A stretch of DNA of 64,000 bases from Lyngbya sp. CCAP 1446/10 (lineage in GTDB: Bacteria; Cyanobacteriota; Cyanobacteriia; Cyanobacteriales; Microcoleaceae): the NCBI RefSeq assembly GCF_026130175.1, contig NZ_JAIGNI010000019.1, positions 1 to 64,000 of the forward strand, read 5' to 3'. This document shows positions 26,263 through 34,971 of the stretch, one piece after another. How positions within the stretch are numbered: the stretch's first letter is position 1; each line of letters starts with the position of its first letter. The translations under genes and the position numbers were made by a program. The notes below the pieces were generated by a model. The model saw only the letters and a program-made list of their open reading frames with translations, searched no databases and had not been told where the DNA came from.

Positions 26263-26394
26263 GCAGTTTCCGTCAGCCACCAGACCTAAATAGTTTTTAT
26301 TCGGTCGCGTAATTGTGTACGTTCGTACACGAAAAAACTTGGATCGTGTGCGGCCAGAACCTGGTTGGGGCGGGTTTAGGGTTGAGATAAAGCC

Positions 26395-26476
26395 GATCCC
26401 CCCTAACCCCCCTTCTTAAGGGGGGGGACAGGAGTGCTATCAAAGTCCCCCTTCTTAAGGGGGATTTAGGGGGATC
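26395..26476. repeat. GGGGGATC inverted-repeat element, 82 bp
   Basis: It is a complete isolated copy with GATCCCCCCTAACCCCCC at one end and GGGGGATTTAGGGGGATC at the other, and the spacer ACAGGAGTGCTATCAAAGTC. It lies in the promoter region of ilvH. The rest of 26212-26635 holds no gene. Confidence 0.9.
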
Positions 26477-26635
26477 GAGACTGCGATAAAAGCGAAATTT
26501 ATCAAGAGGTTTTTTTCCCGCAGATGAACGGCTAATAACTCGCGATAAAATGTCTAATGCAGGTTCAAGTGCACTTCTGCTAAAAGGCGAATTGACGACA
26601 GTAGAATTGCACAAAATGCGTCTTTTTTTGGAGAA

Positions 26636-27154
26636 ATGAAACACACTCTTTCGGTTTTAGTAGAAGATGAAGCGGGTGTCCTCACTCGAATTGCTGGTTT
26701 ATTTGCCCGTCGGGGTTTTAATATTGAAAGTCTGGCCGTTGGCCCGGCGGAACAAGTTGGTGTGTCTCGGATTACGATGGTTGTACCGGGAGATGACCAG
26801 ATTATTGAACAGTTGACTAAGCAACTGTACAAGTTAATTAATGTGCTGAAAGTTCAGGATATAACCGAAATTCCCTGCGTGGAAAGGGAGTTGATGTTGC
26901 TGAAAGTTAATTCTGCTACCGGGACGCGATCGGAGATCATTGAGTTAGCTCAGATTTTTAGAGCGCGGGTGGTGGATATTGGTGATGATACGCTGACTTT
27001 GGAAGTTGTGGGAGATCCTGGTAAAATGGTGGCGATTGTCCAGGTTCTGAATAGGTTTGGGATTAAGGAAATTGCTCGGACTGGGAAAATTGCCATGACT
27101 CGCGAGTCGGGCGTAAATACTGAGTTTCTTAAGTCTTTGGAAGCGAAAGTTTAA
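26636..27154 (+). CDS. ilvH: Acetolactate synthase small (regulatory) subunit
   Basis: The product is 172 residues. An ACT domain at residues 1-77 starts [20 protein letters not shown] with [12 protein letters not shown]. The C-terminal regulatory half has [27 protein letters not shown] and [13 protein letters not shown]. It binds the catalytic subunit and gives valine feedback control in branched-chain amino acid synthesis. The start ATG follows GGAGAA. It is a single gene without the large subunit next to it, as is usual in cyanobacteria. Confidence 0.96.
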   Translation: MKHTLSVLVEDEAGVLTRIAGLFARRGFNIESLAVGPAEQVGVSRITMVVPGDDQIIEQLTKQLYKLINVLKVQDITEIPCVERELMLLKVNSATGTRSEIIELAQIFRARVVDIGDDTLTLEVVGDPGKMVAIVQVLNRFGIKEIARTGKIAMTRESGVNTEFLKSLEAKV

Positions 27155-27560
27155 GTCAGTTGTCAGTTGACAGTTGTCAGTTGATAGTTGTCAGTTGTGA
27201 GTTGTCATTGGTCACAAAGTATCTTTTAACTTTTAACTTTCGACTTCTGATTACAACAGTTGACAGTTGATAGTTGTCAGTTGATAGTTGTCAGTTGATA
27301 GTTGTCAGTTGATAGTTGTCAGTTGTCATTGGTCACAAAGTATCTTTTAACTTTTAACTTTCGACTTCTGATTACAAATGACCAATCACTAAGGATATCG
27401 TGTCCGGTTGTATCAGAATCATAATTTTCCGAGTTCAGCACTTTGATTCAGCTTAGCTCGCGAGATGCTCGCATTGCGTTATCATTCCGATGTAACCCAA
27501 CTCGATATGACAACTCGATATGACAACTGTCAACTGTCAACTGTCAACTGTCAACTGACT
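27155..27560. repeat. CAGTTGT heptamers with a 56-bp duplicated segment
   Basis: GTTGTCA and GTTGATA heptamers fill 27155-27340. A 56-bp segment (GTTGTCATTGGTCACAAAGT through CGACTTCTGATTACAA) is present identically at 27201-27256 and 27322-27377. GACAACT units in the other orientation (27510-27560) approach the stop codon of the GGDEF-EAL gene. No gene is seen in this 408-base gap between convergent genes. Confidence 0.85.
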
Positions 27561-27562
27561 AA

Positions 27563-30500
27563 TTACCATACTGGTTGACTTTCTATCAAATTTGTGGCTG
27601 TTATACTGTCTACGGCTTTTGAAAAAAAGTATCCCTGTCCGTATTCGCATTGCAGGGCTCTGAGCAAATTAAGCTGTTCGATGGTTTCGATTCCTTCAGC
27701 AATTACATCCATGTCTAAATGACTGGCTAAAATTAGAATAGTCTGTACAATGGCTTCGTTTCCTTCATCTTCCGTCATGCGGCTGACAAAAGCTCGATCG
27801 ATCTTTAAGGCATCAGTGGGAAAAGTGTGCAAGCGGCTTAAAGAAGAATAGCCCGTTCCGAAATCGTCAATATATAATTCAATTTCTAAATTTTTCAATT
27901 CCGTGAGGATAGCGGCGGCTGATTCGGCATTGTCCATGATCACGCCTTCAGTAATTTCTAACTTAAAAGTGCGAGGGTCAAGCTGAGTTTCTTGTAAAAT
28001 TTCGCTCAGGCGATCGATTAAATCTGGCTGTTTAAATTGTTCGTTAGAAAGGTTGACGCTGACAGTCAATGGCGGATTTGCTGGGAATTTTTGGTGCCAC
28101 TCGTGGATCTGACGGCAAGCCGATCGCATCATCCACCAACCAATAGGTACAATCAATCTAGTTTCTTCTGCGACTAAAATAAACTCGCCGGGAGAGACTA
28201 AACCCCGATCGGGGTGATACCATCGCAGCAGCGCTTCAAAACCGCTGATTCTACCGCTAGTTAGAGAGACGATGGGCTGGTAGTAAAGCCGAAATTCCTC
28301 GGAGTCTAGAGCGCGCCGTAGGTCGTTTTCCAGTTGCAACAGGGCGACGGCGCGAGTGTGCATACTTAAGTCAAAAACTTCATGGCGAGCTTTGCCCAAT
28401 CCCTTGGCGTGATACATGGCAGCATCTGCATCTCGCAGCAGTTCTTCGGGTCGATCGTACAATATTCGGAACGGCACCGGGAGAACTGGGGAGTCGGGAG
28501 ATAGGCAAGACAAAACAGTTTCCCGATCGACATTTCCCAGATTTGCTGGACTAGAAAATTCGCTGCTTGGACTCGAAGGCTGCGGCAAACCAGAACAAAC
28601 AATGCCAATGCTAGCACTGCTAAAAACTTGATATTCGTTGAGGTAAAAAGGCTCTGCCAGTTCCGCTTGCACTCGTTCGGCAATGACGATCGCATCATCG
28701 GTGTTTTTGATGTTTTCCAGCAAAATAGCGAATTCGTCGCCGCCGAGACGGGCAACGGTATCTCCAGTGCGCAAACAGATTTCCAGGCGCTGCGCGATCG
28801 CGATCAGCAAGCGATCGCCCACTAAATGCCCCAAACTGTCATTAACAACCTTAAAGCGGTCTAGATCGATAAACAGCACCGCAAACAAAACTTCGGGACA
28901 GCGTTTTGAAAGCTCGATCGCGTGTCCCAAACGATCCATAAATAAAGCTCTGTTTGGCAAACCCGTTAGCGTATCGTGCAAAGCATCGTGTACTAACTTG
29001 TCTTCGGCTATTTTGCGGAGGGTGATATCTTCGACAGTACCTTCGTAGTAAAGCAAATTGTCGTCAGCGTCGCGAACATCCCGGCCATTCTCGGAAACCC
29101 AGATGGTGCTGCCGTCAGCGCGGTAAACTTGGGACTCGAACTCAGACACAGAACCGTGTTTTTCGATCGCGCGCAAAAACTCGACGCGGCGGTTGGGATC
29201 GAGGTATAGTTGGTGATCGATATCGTGGATGTTTGCGATCAGTTCAGAGGCAGACTCGTAGCCATAAATTCTCGCCAAAGCCGGGTTAGCACTGAGGTAT
29301 CGTCCGTCGGGCGTTGTCTGAAAAATTCCTTCGATCGCGTTTTCAAAGATGCTGCGGTATTTCTCTTCGGCTTGTTGCAGTGCGAATTCTGCCTGCTTGC
29401 GATCGCTGATATCCGTCAGCGTCCCCAGATAGCCGAGAACTTCCCCGCTGTTGGCAATTTCCGGCACTGCTTGCCAAAATATCCAGGTTGTGCGATCGCC
29501 GTTGCAAAAGCGGTACTCTAACTTACAAGACAACTTGTCTTTGACAGCGCGATACCACAGGCTCAAAACGCGATCGCGGTCTTCGGGATGCAAACTTTGA
29601 GCCCAACCTTCGCCTAGTGCATTTGGCGCAGTCAGTCCCGCCATCTCCAAAAATCGCTCGTTGACATACAAGCAATCTCCAGCAGCGTCGGCGCGCAAAA
29701 TCCCGACTGGCAGTATTTTAGCTAAGGTGTAATAGCGATATTCGCTTTCTAGCAGGGCGCTGGCAGCTACTTTAGTCTCTGTGATGTCAAACATTGCGCC
29801 TTGAAGGATCACAGACTTGCTTGCTTCATCGCGAACTGCGATCGCTCGATCGCGGAACCAGACAACTCTGCCGTTCCGGGCGATCGCGCGGTATTCTGAA
29901 ACTAGCGGCGCGTCGCCAAAGATATCTTCTCCGTCGGTAAATTTCTGTGTGGCGTTTTCAACTAACACGCGATCGCGGTCTTCTGGGTGAACGAGTTTCA
30001 GCCACAGATCTGGGTCTGCCTTCCATTCAGCTACAGAATAACCCAGAAAAGTCTCGATTTGAGGGCTGATATAAAGTTTGGCATTGCGGTTGAGCGGAGA
30101 AATGTAGGTGACAGCCGGCATTTGTTCTACAAGGGCGCAGTATTTCGCTTCTACGGTGCAGAGTGCTGCTTCTAGGCGCTGCCGTTCTAATTCGGCGGCG
30201 GCCCGTCCGGCAAAGATGCTGATGATTAGTTGAAATTTGGCAAGATTTGATTCTACCAAGGGGCGATCGTGTAAAATACAAATAATCCCTAAAGGTTCGC
30301 CGTAGGAGTTTTTGAGCAAGACTCCGAGGAAACTGCGCGCGCCTGTAACGATCGGTCTGCGGTCTTGTGGGAAGGTTTCTAGGAGACAGTCTGGACAGGA
30401 GTACATTCCCTGCTCAAACACCAGCGCTTCGGGAGTATTGGCGGTGTTGCACTCAAAGTTTGGCTGCTGCTGTCCGTCGCTCCAAAAACTGATAACTTGT

Positions 30501-31102
30501 AATTGATCGGGATCAGTATCGGCGCGTTTTATCGACTTAATTGATTTGTAAACAACGGCGCTGCGAACTCCGAGTGCTGAGGCTAAGTGGCGAACTAAGG
30601 TATCAAAAAATTCTGCTCCTCCGGGCGAATTAGTACCTGTTAAGATGTCGCCTAGCAAGTCTTCTTCTAATTGCGGGGAAGCCCGAACTTTGGGTGGGTT
30701 GACATTGGGAGGGTTGTTGTCATTTTGGGCGATCGAACCTTGGATGCTCAGACTAACGGTTTTGCTGGTGGAAGGCCCTACAAGAGGCGAAGAATTCACA
30801 GTTGGGCGTTGTTGCTGGGCGAATAATAGATGGTAGCCAATACTTAAAAGTTTACCCAAGAAGCTGTCTGCGATCGCCAACAGATTTGAGTTGGGGAAAA
30901 TCAAAAACTTTTTCCAAATTTTCAATCCCGCAAATAAATCGGGCTGTAATTCTGTCAACAGCGGTTGCTCTGCGGCGCTTGGCAGACTGGGAGGCCTTCG
31001 CTGCCACTTGAGATAAATCGCGGACGCCAGGGCTAAAGTCGCCGATAATCCCAGAAGGTATGCAAGAATCTTAAAGTAAAGGAATAAATCTAGATCGAAC
31101 AT
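27563..31102 (-). CDS. GAF-PAS-GGDEF-EAL bifunctional cyclic-di-GMP protein
   Basis: The product is 1179 residues. One membrane segment lies near the N-terminus (about residues 10-30, ILAYLLGLSATLALASAIYL). A GAF domain (about 165-315) and three PAS/PAC units (about 320-705) follow, then GGDEF and EAL. The diguanylate cyclase motif GGDEF is intact at residues 787-791. An RTGD inhibitory site sits exactly five residues before it, so product inhibition is expected. EAL is intact at 956-958 in GFEALLRW, and IDDFGTGYSSL is present. Both synthesis and breakdown of c-di-GMP are possible. A Ser/Pro-rich insert of about 45 residues (SSPSSEFSSPANLG onwards) splits the C-terminal part of the GGDEF domain, which is unusual. 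It stands alone, divergent from the oxidoreductase gene. Confidence 0.95.
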   Translation of the reverse strand: MFDLDLFLYFKILAYLLGLSATLALASAIYLKWQRRPPSLPSAAEQPLLTELQPDLFAGLKIWKKFLIFPNSNLLAIADSFLGKLLSIGYHLLFAQQQRPTVNSSPLVGPSTSKTVSLSIQGSIAQNDNNPPNVNPPKVRASPQLEEDLLGDILTGTNSPGGAEFFDTLVRHLASALGVRSAVVYKSIKSIKRADTDPDQLQVISFWSDGQQQPNFECNTANTPEALVFEQGMYSCPDCLLETFPQDRRPIVTGARSFLGVLLKNSYGEPLGIICILHDRPLVESNLAKFQLIISIFAGRAAAELERQRLEAALCTVEAKYCALVEQMPAVTYISPLNRNAKLYISPQIETFLGYSVAEWKADPDLWLKLVHPEDRDRVLVENATQKFTDGEDIFGDAPLVSEYRAIARNGRVVWFRDRAIAVRDEASKSVILQGAMFDITETKVAASALLESEYRYYTLAKILPVGILRADAAGDCLYVNERFLEMAGLTAPNALGEGWAQSLHPEDRDRVLSLWYRAVKDKLSCKLEYRFCNGDRTTWIFWQAVPEIANSGEVLGYLGTLTDISDRKQAEFALQQAEEKYRSIFENAIEGIFQTTPDGRYLSANPALARIYGYESASELIANIHDIDHQLYLDPNRRVEFLRAIEKHGSVSEFESQVYRADGSTIWVSENGRDVRDADDNLLYYEGTVEDITLRKIAEDKLVHDALHDTLTGLPNRALFMDRLGHAIELSKRCPEVLFAVLFIDLDRFKVVNDSLGHLVGDRLLIAIAQRLEICLRTGDTVARLGGDEFAILLENIKNTDDAIVIAERVQAELAEPFYLNEYQVFSSASIGIVCSGLPQPSSPSSEFSSPANLGNVDRETVLSCLSPDSPVLPVPFRILYDRPEELLRDADAAMYHAKGLGKARHEVFDLSMHTRAVALLQLENDLRRALDSEEFRLYYQPIVSLTSGRISGFEALLRWYHPDRGLVSPGEFILVAEETRLIVPIGWWMMRSACRQIHEWHQKFPANPPLTVSVNLSNEQFKQPDLIDRLSEILQETQLDPRTFKLEITEGVIMDNAESAAAILTELKNLEIELYIDDFGTGYSSLSRLHTFPTDALKIDRAFVSRMTEDEGNEAIVQTILILASHLDMDVIAEGIETIEQLNLLRALQCEYGQGYFFSKAVDSITATNLIESQPVW

Positions 31103-31235
31103 CGATTAGCACCGCTCGACAATTGTTGTAGTTATCTGAAGCCAATCTATTTAAAAATAACTAAGTATCGTCACAAATGGGTAACGAATACAAGGTAGGA
31201 TCGGAGGTGAAGACGAAAATAGAGTTAATACCCTG

Positions 31236-32243
31236 ATGAAAGCGATCGTTTTTGAAACGCCCGGAAGCCCGTCCGTATTGAAACTGCAAGATATCCCCGC
31301 TCCTACTATACAAACAGAAACTGAAGTTTTGGTGAAGTTGCGGGCGGCGGGGATTAATCCGATAGATACTAAGTTGCGATCGCGCGGCACTTTTTACCCC
31401 GAAAAAACTCCTCATGTTTTGGGGTGCGACGGTGCTGGAGTCGTAGAGGCTGTCGGTGCTGCTGTGCAGAGTTTCCAAGTCGGAGACGAGGTTTTTTTCT
31501 GCAATGGCGGTTTGGGTGGGTCGATCGGTACTTATGCGGAGTTTGCCGTTGTAGACGAACGTTTTCTCGCCATCAAGCCTGCTGCTTTAAGTTTTGCTGA
31601 GGCGGCGGCTGCACCGTTAGTTTTAATTACAGCATGGGAATCGCTGTACGATCGAGGGCGCTTGCAAGCTGGCCAAAAAGTGCTAATTCTAGCAGGTGCA
31701 GGCGGTGTCGGCCACGTCGCGGTACAATTGGCTGCATTGCAGGGTGCTGAGGTTTGCACTACTGTTAGTTCCGAAGCAAAAGCCGAATTTGTAAGGCAGT
31801 TAGGTGCAGATTCAGTTATTTTATACAAAAATACCGATGTTGTCGATGAAGTTTTGACTTGGACTCAGGGACAAGGAGTTGACTTGGCTTTCGATACTGT
31901 CGGGGGAGAAACTTTTTACCAAACTATTCCGGCTGTCAAGATTTATGGAGATTTGGTAACAATTTTGGAACCAGATCCGGATTTGGGGAATTTGAAAACG
32001 GCGAGAATGCGCAATCTGCGGATCAGTTTGGAGTTAATGTTAACTCCGATGTTGCAAGGTTTGGAACAGGAACAGGAAGATCAAGCTAATATTTTGCGGC
32101 AGTGTGCTGGTTTGTGCGATCGTAATTTGCTCAAAATTCATGTCAGCAAAACTTTTCCGCTAGCACAAGCTCAAGCTGCGCATGAATTGTTAGAAACAGG
32201 CTCGGTGACGGGTAAAATAGTGCTTGAAATTGCGGGCGATTGA
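31236..32243 (+). CDS. Zeta-crystallin-type NADPH:quinone oxidoreductase
   Basis: The product is 335 residues of the medium-chain dehydrogenase family without the structural-zinc cysteines, hence quinone-reductase type. The Rossmann motif is LAGAGGVGHVAVQLA at about 152-166, and the catalytic domain begins MKAIVFETPGSPSVLKLQ. It probably reduces quinones or enones with NADPH. The last codons (GCG GGC GAT TGA) coincide with the first hairpin-repeat word GCGGGCGATTGAGATT, so the C-terminal residues and the stop codon appear to come from the adjacent REP-like array. GGAGGTGAA lies about 25 bases upstream of the ATG. Confidence 0.9.
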   Translation: MKAIVFETPGSPSVLKLQDIPAPTIQTETEVLVKLRAAGINPIDTKLRSRGTFYPEKTPHVLGCDGAGVVEAVGAAVQSFQVGDEVFFCNGGLGGSIGTYAEFAVVDERFLAIKPAALSFAEAAAAPLVLITAWESLYDRGRLQAGQKVLILAGAGGVGHVAVQLAALQGAEVCTTVSSEAKAEFVRQLGADSVILYKNTDVVDEVLTWTQGQGVDLAFDTVGGETFYQTIPAVKIYGDLVTILEPDPDLGNLKTARMRNLRISLELMLTPMLQGLEQEQEDQANILRQCAGLCDRNLLKIHVSKTFPLAQAQAAHELLETGSVTGKIVLEIAGD

Positions 32244-32516
32244 GATTGCGGGCGAATGGAATTCGCGGAGATTCCCGGCGAATCGAATTCGCGGCGACAT
32301 AAACAAAACCCGCCTCCGCGGGTTGAAGAAATTTTGGATTCAAGAATCGCGGGCGATTGAGATTCCCGGCGAATGGAATTCGCGGCGACATAAACAAAAC
32401 CCGCCTCCGCGGGTTGAAGAAATTTTGGATTCAAGAATCGCGGGCGATTGAGATTCCCGGCGAATGGAATTCGCGGCGACACATACGAAACCCGCCTCCG
32501 CGGGTTGAAGAATTAC
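32227..32516 (-). repeat. REP-like hairpin array, left side of the transposase
   Basis: The units have an exact 91-bp period, with the AACCCGC-CTCC-GCGGGTT hairpin at 32307-32324, 32398-32415 and 32489-32506. Each unit also has a second stem GCGAAT...ATTCGC and the word GGCGACATAAACAAA or GGCGACACATACGAA. On the minus strand the unit reads TTCAACCCGCGGAGGCGGGT then TTGTxTxTGTCGCCGCGAAT, the reverse orientation of the array at 32980. The start of the array overlaps the end of the oxidoreductase gene. No coding capacity. Confidence 0.92.
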
Positions 32517-32528
32517 GGGCAATTGCGA

Positions 32529-32951
32529 TTATGTAGTGATTTTTGAAGTCAGTTCCCAATGAGGAATCATTGATTTCTCCTTGTGGTGAACAGCTTGATT
32601 TTTGATATATTTAGCCACAACGTCGAGCCCATCATGGCTAACAGTAAATGCCCCATAGCTGCCTTGCCATTTAAAAAATTCACCCGGTTTAATTTCGTGA
32701 GTGATTAAATGGGAAGAACTACCCTTGACTTGCTTAATTATCTCAAATACCGCCAAAGTCGTCGGAAAAGCTGTTAACAGGTGAACGTGATCTTCTATAC
32801 CACCAACAGCAATCACCGTGCATCCCAACTTCTGACATTCTGCAATAATTGCTGCATAGATTACTTGTTGAATATCAGAAGTAATCAACGGCAATCTATC
32901 CCAGGTTGACCAAGTAAAATGGATATATAACTGCGTAAAATTGTCTCTCAT
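32529..32951 (-). CDS. REP-associated-type tyrosine transposase (IS200-like, Y1/HUH)
   Basis: The product is 140 residues from ATG 32951 (MRDNFTQLYIHFTWSTWDRL). An open extension upstream is only translated repeat. The HUH motif is H55-V-H57 in GGIEDHVHLLTAF, and the catalytic tyrosine is Y115 in AKYIKNQAVHH, with Q119 and H122-H123 in the usual positions. This is a complete single-tyrosine transposase domain that cuts single-stranded DNA next to hairpins. There is no tnpB partner. Arrays of hairpin repeats flank it in opposite orientation (32227-32516 and 32980-33283), the arrangement known for RAYT-REP loci. It lies between the oxidoreductase gene and argJ, both of which end in the arrays. 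Confidence 0.92.
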   Translation of the reverse strand: MRDNFTQLYIHFTWSTWDRLPLITSDIQQVIYAAIIAECQKLGCTVIAVGGIEDHVHLLTAFPTTLAVFEIIKQVKGSSSHLITHEIKPGEFFKWQGSYGAFTVSHDGLDVVAKYIKNQAVHHKEKSMIPHWELTSKITT

Positions 32952-32979
32952 TGCTATTAAAACTGTGTGAAATTTGTCT

Positions 32980-33283
32980 TCAACCCACGGAGGTGGGTTT
33001 TGTCTGTGTCGCCGCGATTTCAATCGCCGAGACATCTTCAACCCACGGAGGTGGGTTTTGTCTGTGTCGCCGCGAACTCGATTCGCCGGGGCTGCCGCGA
33101 TTTCAATCGCCGAGACATCTTCAACCCACGGAGGTGGGTTTTGTCTGTGTCGCCGCGAATTCGATTCGCCGGGGCTGCCGCGATTTCAATCGCCGAGACA
33201 TCTTCAACCCGCGGAGGCGGGTTTTGTCTGTGTCGCCGCGAATTCGATTCGCCGGGGCTGCCGCGATTTCAATCGCCGGGGCA
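32980..33283 (+). repeat. REP-like hairpin array, right side of the transposase
   Basis: Four hairpins lie at 32982-32999, 33040-33057, 33123-33140 (AACCCAC-GGAG-GTGGGTT) and 33206-33223 (AACCCGC-GGAG-GCGGGTT), spaced 58, 83 and 83 bp. Each is followed by TTGTCTGTGTCGCCGCGA and secondary stems GCGATT-TC-AATCGC or GCGAAT-TCG-ATTCGC. The A/T for G/C exchange in the main stem is paired on both arms, so folding is preserved. The array ends at the argJ stop codon. Confidence 0.93.
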
Positions 33284-34525
33284 TTAAGTCGTATACTCCG
33301 CGTTAATCTTCACGTAGTCGTAACTCAAATCGCATCCCCAAGCCTTCGCAAAACCGCCGCCATTCCCGACAGCAACCTGAATTAAAACCGTGTCTTCCTT
33401 CAGATATTCACCAGCAGCCGCCGCCTTCATATAATTACTCGCAGCAGATTTATCGAACTCCTTCGGTTGTCCATTTTCCATCATCAAAAAATCTCCCAAT
33501 TGAATCCGCAAATTCTCTTGATCGAAAGGAACACCAGCGCGCCCCGCAGCCGCCGCAATCCTTCCCCAATTCGGATCGCGTCCAAAAATAGCAGCTTTTA
33601 CCAAAGAAGAACCGACAATTATTTTGGCAATTTTACTCGCAGAAACTTCGTCGGTGGCGCCGCTAACTTGTACTTCCACCAAACAAGTTGCACCTTCACC
33701 ATCGCGGGCGATTGCTTTTGCTAAATGCACGCAAACTTCTGTTAGCATCGCCTCTAATTTCTCAGCCTCCGGGCCCATTTCTGTAATCGCTGGCGTGCGG
33801 GATTGGCCGTTAGTTAAAGCAATTAGCGAATCGTTGGTACTGGTATCGCCGTCAACAGTAATTTGATTGAAACTTCTGTCAGCCGCCCGACTCACCATTT
33901 CCTGCCATAGATGGGACGACACTGCTGCATCACAAGTTACAAATGCGAGCATTGTTGCCATATTCGGGTGAATCATTCCTGAACCTTTGCAAATGCCGCC
34001 GATCCGCACGGGGCGATCGCCAAACATGGTTTCCAGGGCGATCGTTTTCGGGACTAAATCAGTCGTACAGATAGCCTTAGCAGCCGCATCAGAACCAGTT
34101 TCCGATGCCTCAGCAACCAATCGCGGAATTGCCGCCCTCAACGGCTCCATTTTAATCCGCTGTCCGATCACGCCAGTGGAGGCCAAAAGAATTGATTCTG
34201 AAGGAATATTCAGCGCTTCTCCCAACAATTTGGCGCTTTCGAGGGCATCTGCTAAGCCTGCTTCGCCAGTCGCAGCATTTGCTTGTCCGGCATTGCACAA
34301 AATGGCTTTGGCGCTGGGTTTAGCTTGTAGTAGTTGGCGGCAGTAGTCCACACAAGCGGCCCGGACGGTGGATGTGGTGAAGACTCCTGCGGCGATCGCG
34401 TCCACTTCTGATAAAATTAAACTTAAATCCGGTAAGCCTGAAGGCTTCAAACCCGCTGTAATTCCCGATGCTCGATATCCTCTGGGTGCTGTAACTCCGC
34501 CGTCAATTTCTTTCCAGTCCGACAT
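33284..34525 (-). CDS. argJ: Bifunctional ornithine acetyltransferase / N-acetylglutamate synthase ArgJ
   Basis: The product is 413 residues from ATG 34525, which has AGGGAGG just upstream; eight extra codons to 34549 are unlikely. The autocleavage site is NMATMLAF, with the nucleophile T191 that starts the beta chain. GGVTAPRGYRASG, ILCNAGQANAATG, GICKGSGMIHPNM and GRDPNWGRIAAAAGRAG are family signatures. ArgJ transfers the acetyl group from N-acetylornithine to glutamate in arginine synthesis. The stop codon lies exactly at the edge of the REP-like array. The gene is intact. Confidence 0.97.
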   Translation of the reverse strand: MSDWKEIDGGVTAPRGYRASGITAGLKPSGLPDLSLILSEVDAIAAGVFTTSTVRAACVDYCRQLLQAKPSAKAILCNAGQANAATGEAGLADALESAKLLGEALNIPSESILLASTGVIGQRIKMEPLRAAIPRLVAEASETGSDAAAKAICTTDLVPKTIALETMFGDRPVRIGGICKGSGMIHPNMATMLAFVTCDAAVSSHLWQEMVSRAADRSFNQITVDGDTSTNDSLIALTNGQSRTPAITEMGPEAEKLEAMLTEVCVHLAKAIARDGEGATCLVEVQVSGATDEVSASKIAKIIVGSSLVKAAIFGRDPNWGRIAAAAGRAGVPFDQENLRIQLGDFLMMENGQPKEFDKSAASNYMKAAAAGEYLKEDTVLIQVAVGNGGGFAKAWGCDLSYDYVKINAEYTT

Positions 34526-34707
34526 GATGACCTCCCTAGTAGCCTTCAATCTGCTGAAAAGGGATTATATCAAGTTTCTAGGCACAAACGTCTTTTATTC
34601 TTTGTGATGTATACGTTTGAGGCGAGCCAACTCTCATGCAAGCTCACCTTTTGCTCACAAGCACTACAACCGAAATCTTGCCAATTGGCAATTGCCAATG
34701 ACTACTG

Positions 34708-34812
34708 ATACCATTTTTTTAAAGATGTGATAGAGATAAAATACCGCCAGACATTGATAATTCTGTCTTTGAGTTTTTACATAAGTCTTGCATAACTTTA
34801 AAAAAATGGTAT
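34708..34812. mobile_element. 105-bp MITE-like element
   Basis: Perfect 17-bp terminal inverted repeats, ATACCATTTTTTTAAAG at 34708-34724 and its complement at 34796-34812, enclose 71 bp of AT-rich DNA. GACTACTG flanks both ends as a possible target duplication, though that word also belongs to the local heptamer repeat. No coding capacity. A source transposon is not in the window. Confidence 0.75.
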
Positions 34813-34841
34813 GACTACTGACTACTGACTAATTACTAATA

Positions 34842-34897
34842 AAAACCATCGCGACTGCTTTTTGATATCGATATCAAGAAGCAGTCGCGATGGTTTT
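34842..34897 (-). terminator. Long terminator hairpin for the two small genes
   Basis: Arms of more than 20 bp (AAAACCATCGCGACTGCTT and the complement AAGCAGTCGCGATGGTTTT) surround GATATCGATATC. On the minus strand the stem is followed by TTTTTATT, so it would end transcription of the genes at 34972-35368. The rest of the 34526-34971 gap holds the MITE and no gene. Confidence 0.8.
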
Positions 34898-34971
34898 GTA
34901 ACTAACATAATTAATTTTTAGTTGGCAAACAACAAACTCGATTCAACTGTCTGGGTGTTGAAAAAAATGAG

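Noticed and set aside
32967-33306. Open frames of more than 100 codons on the plus strand through the right hairpin array
   Set aside because: All three frames stay open because the 83-bp unit lacks stops. The translations are repeats of the same words, with no ribosome-binding site.
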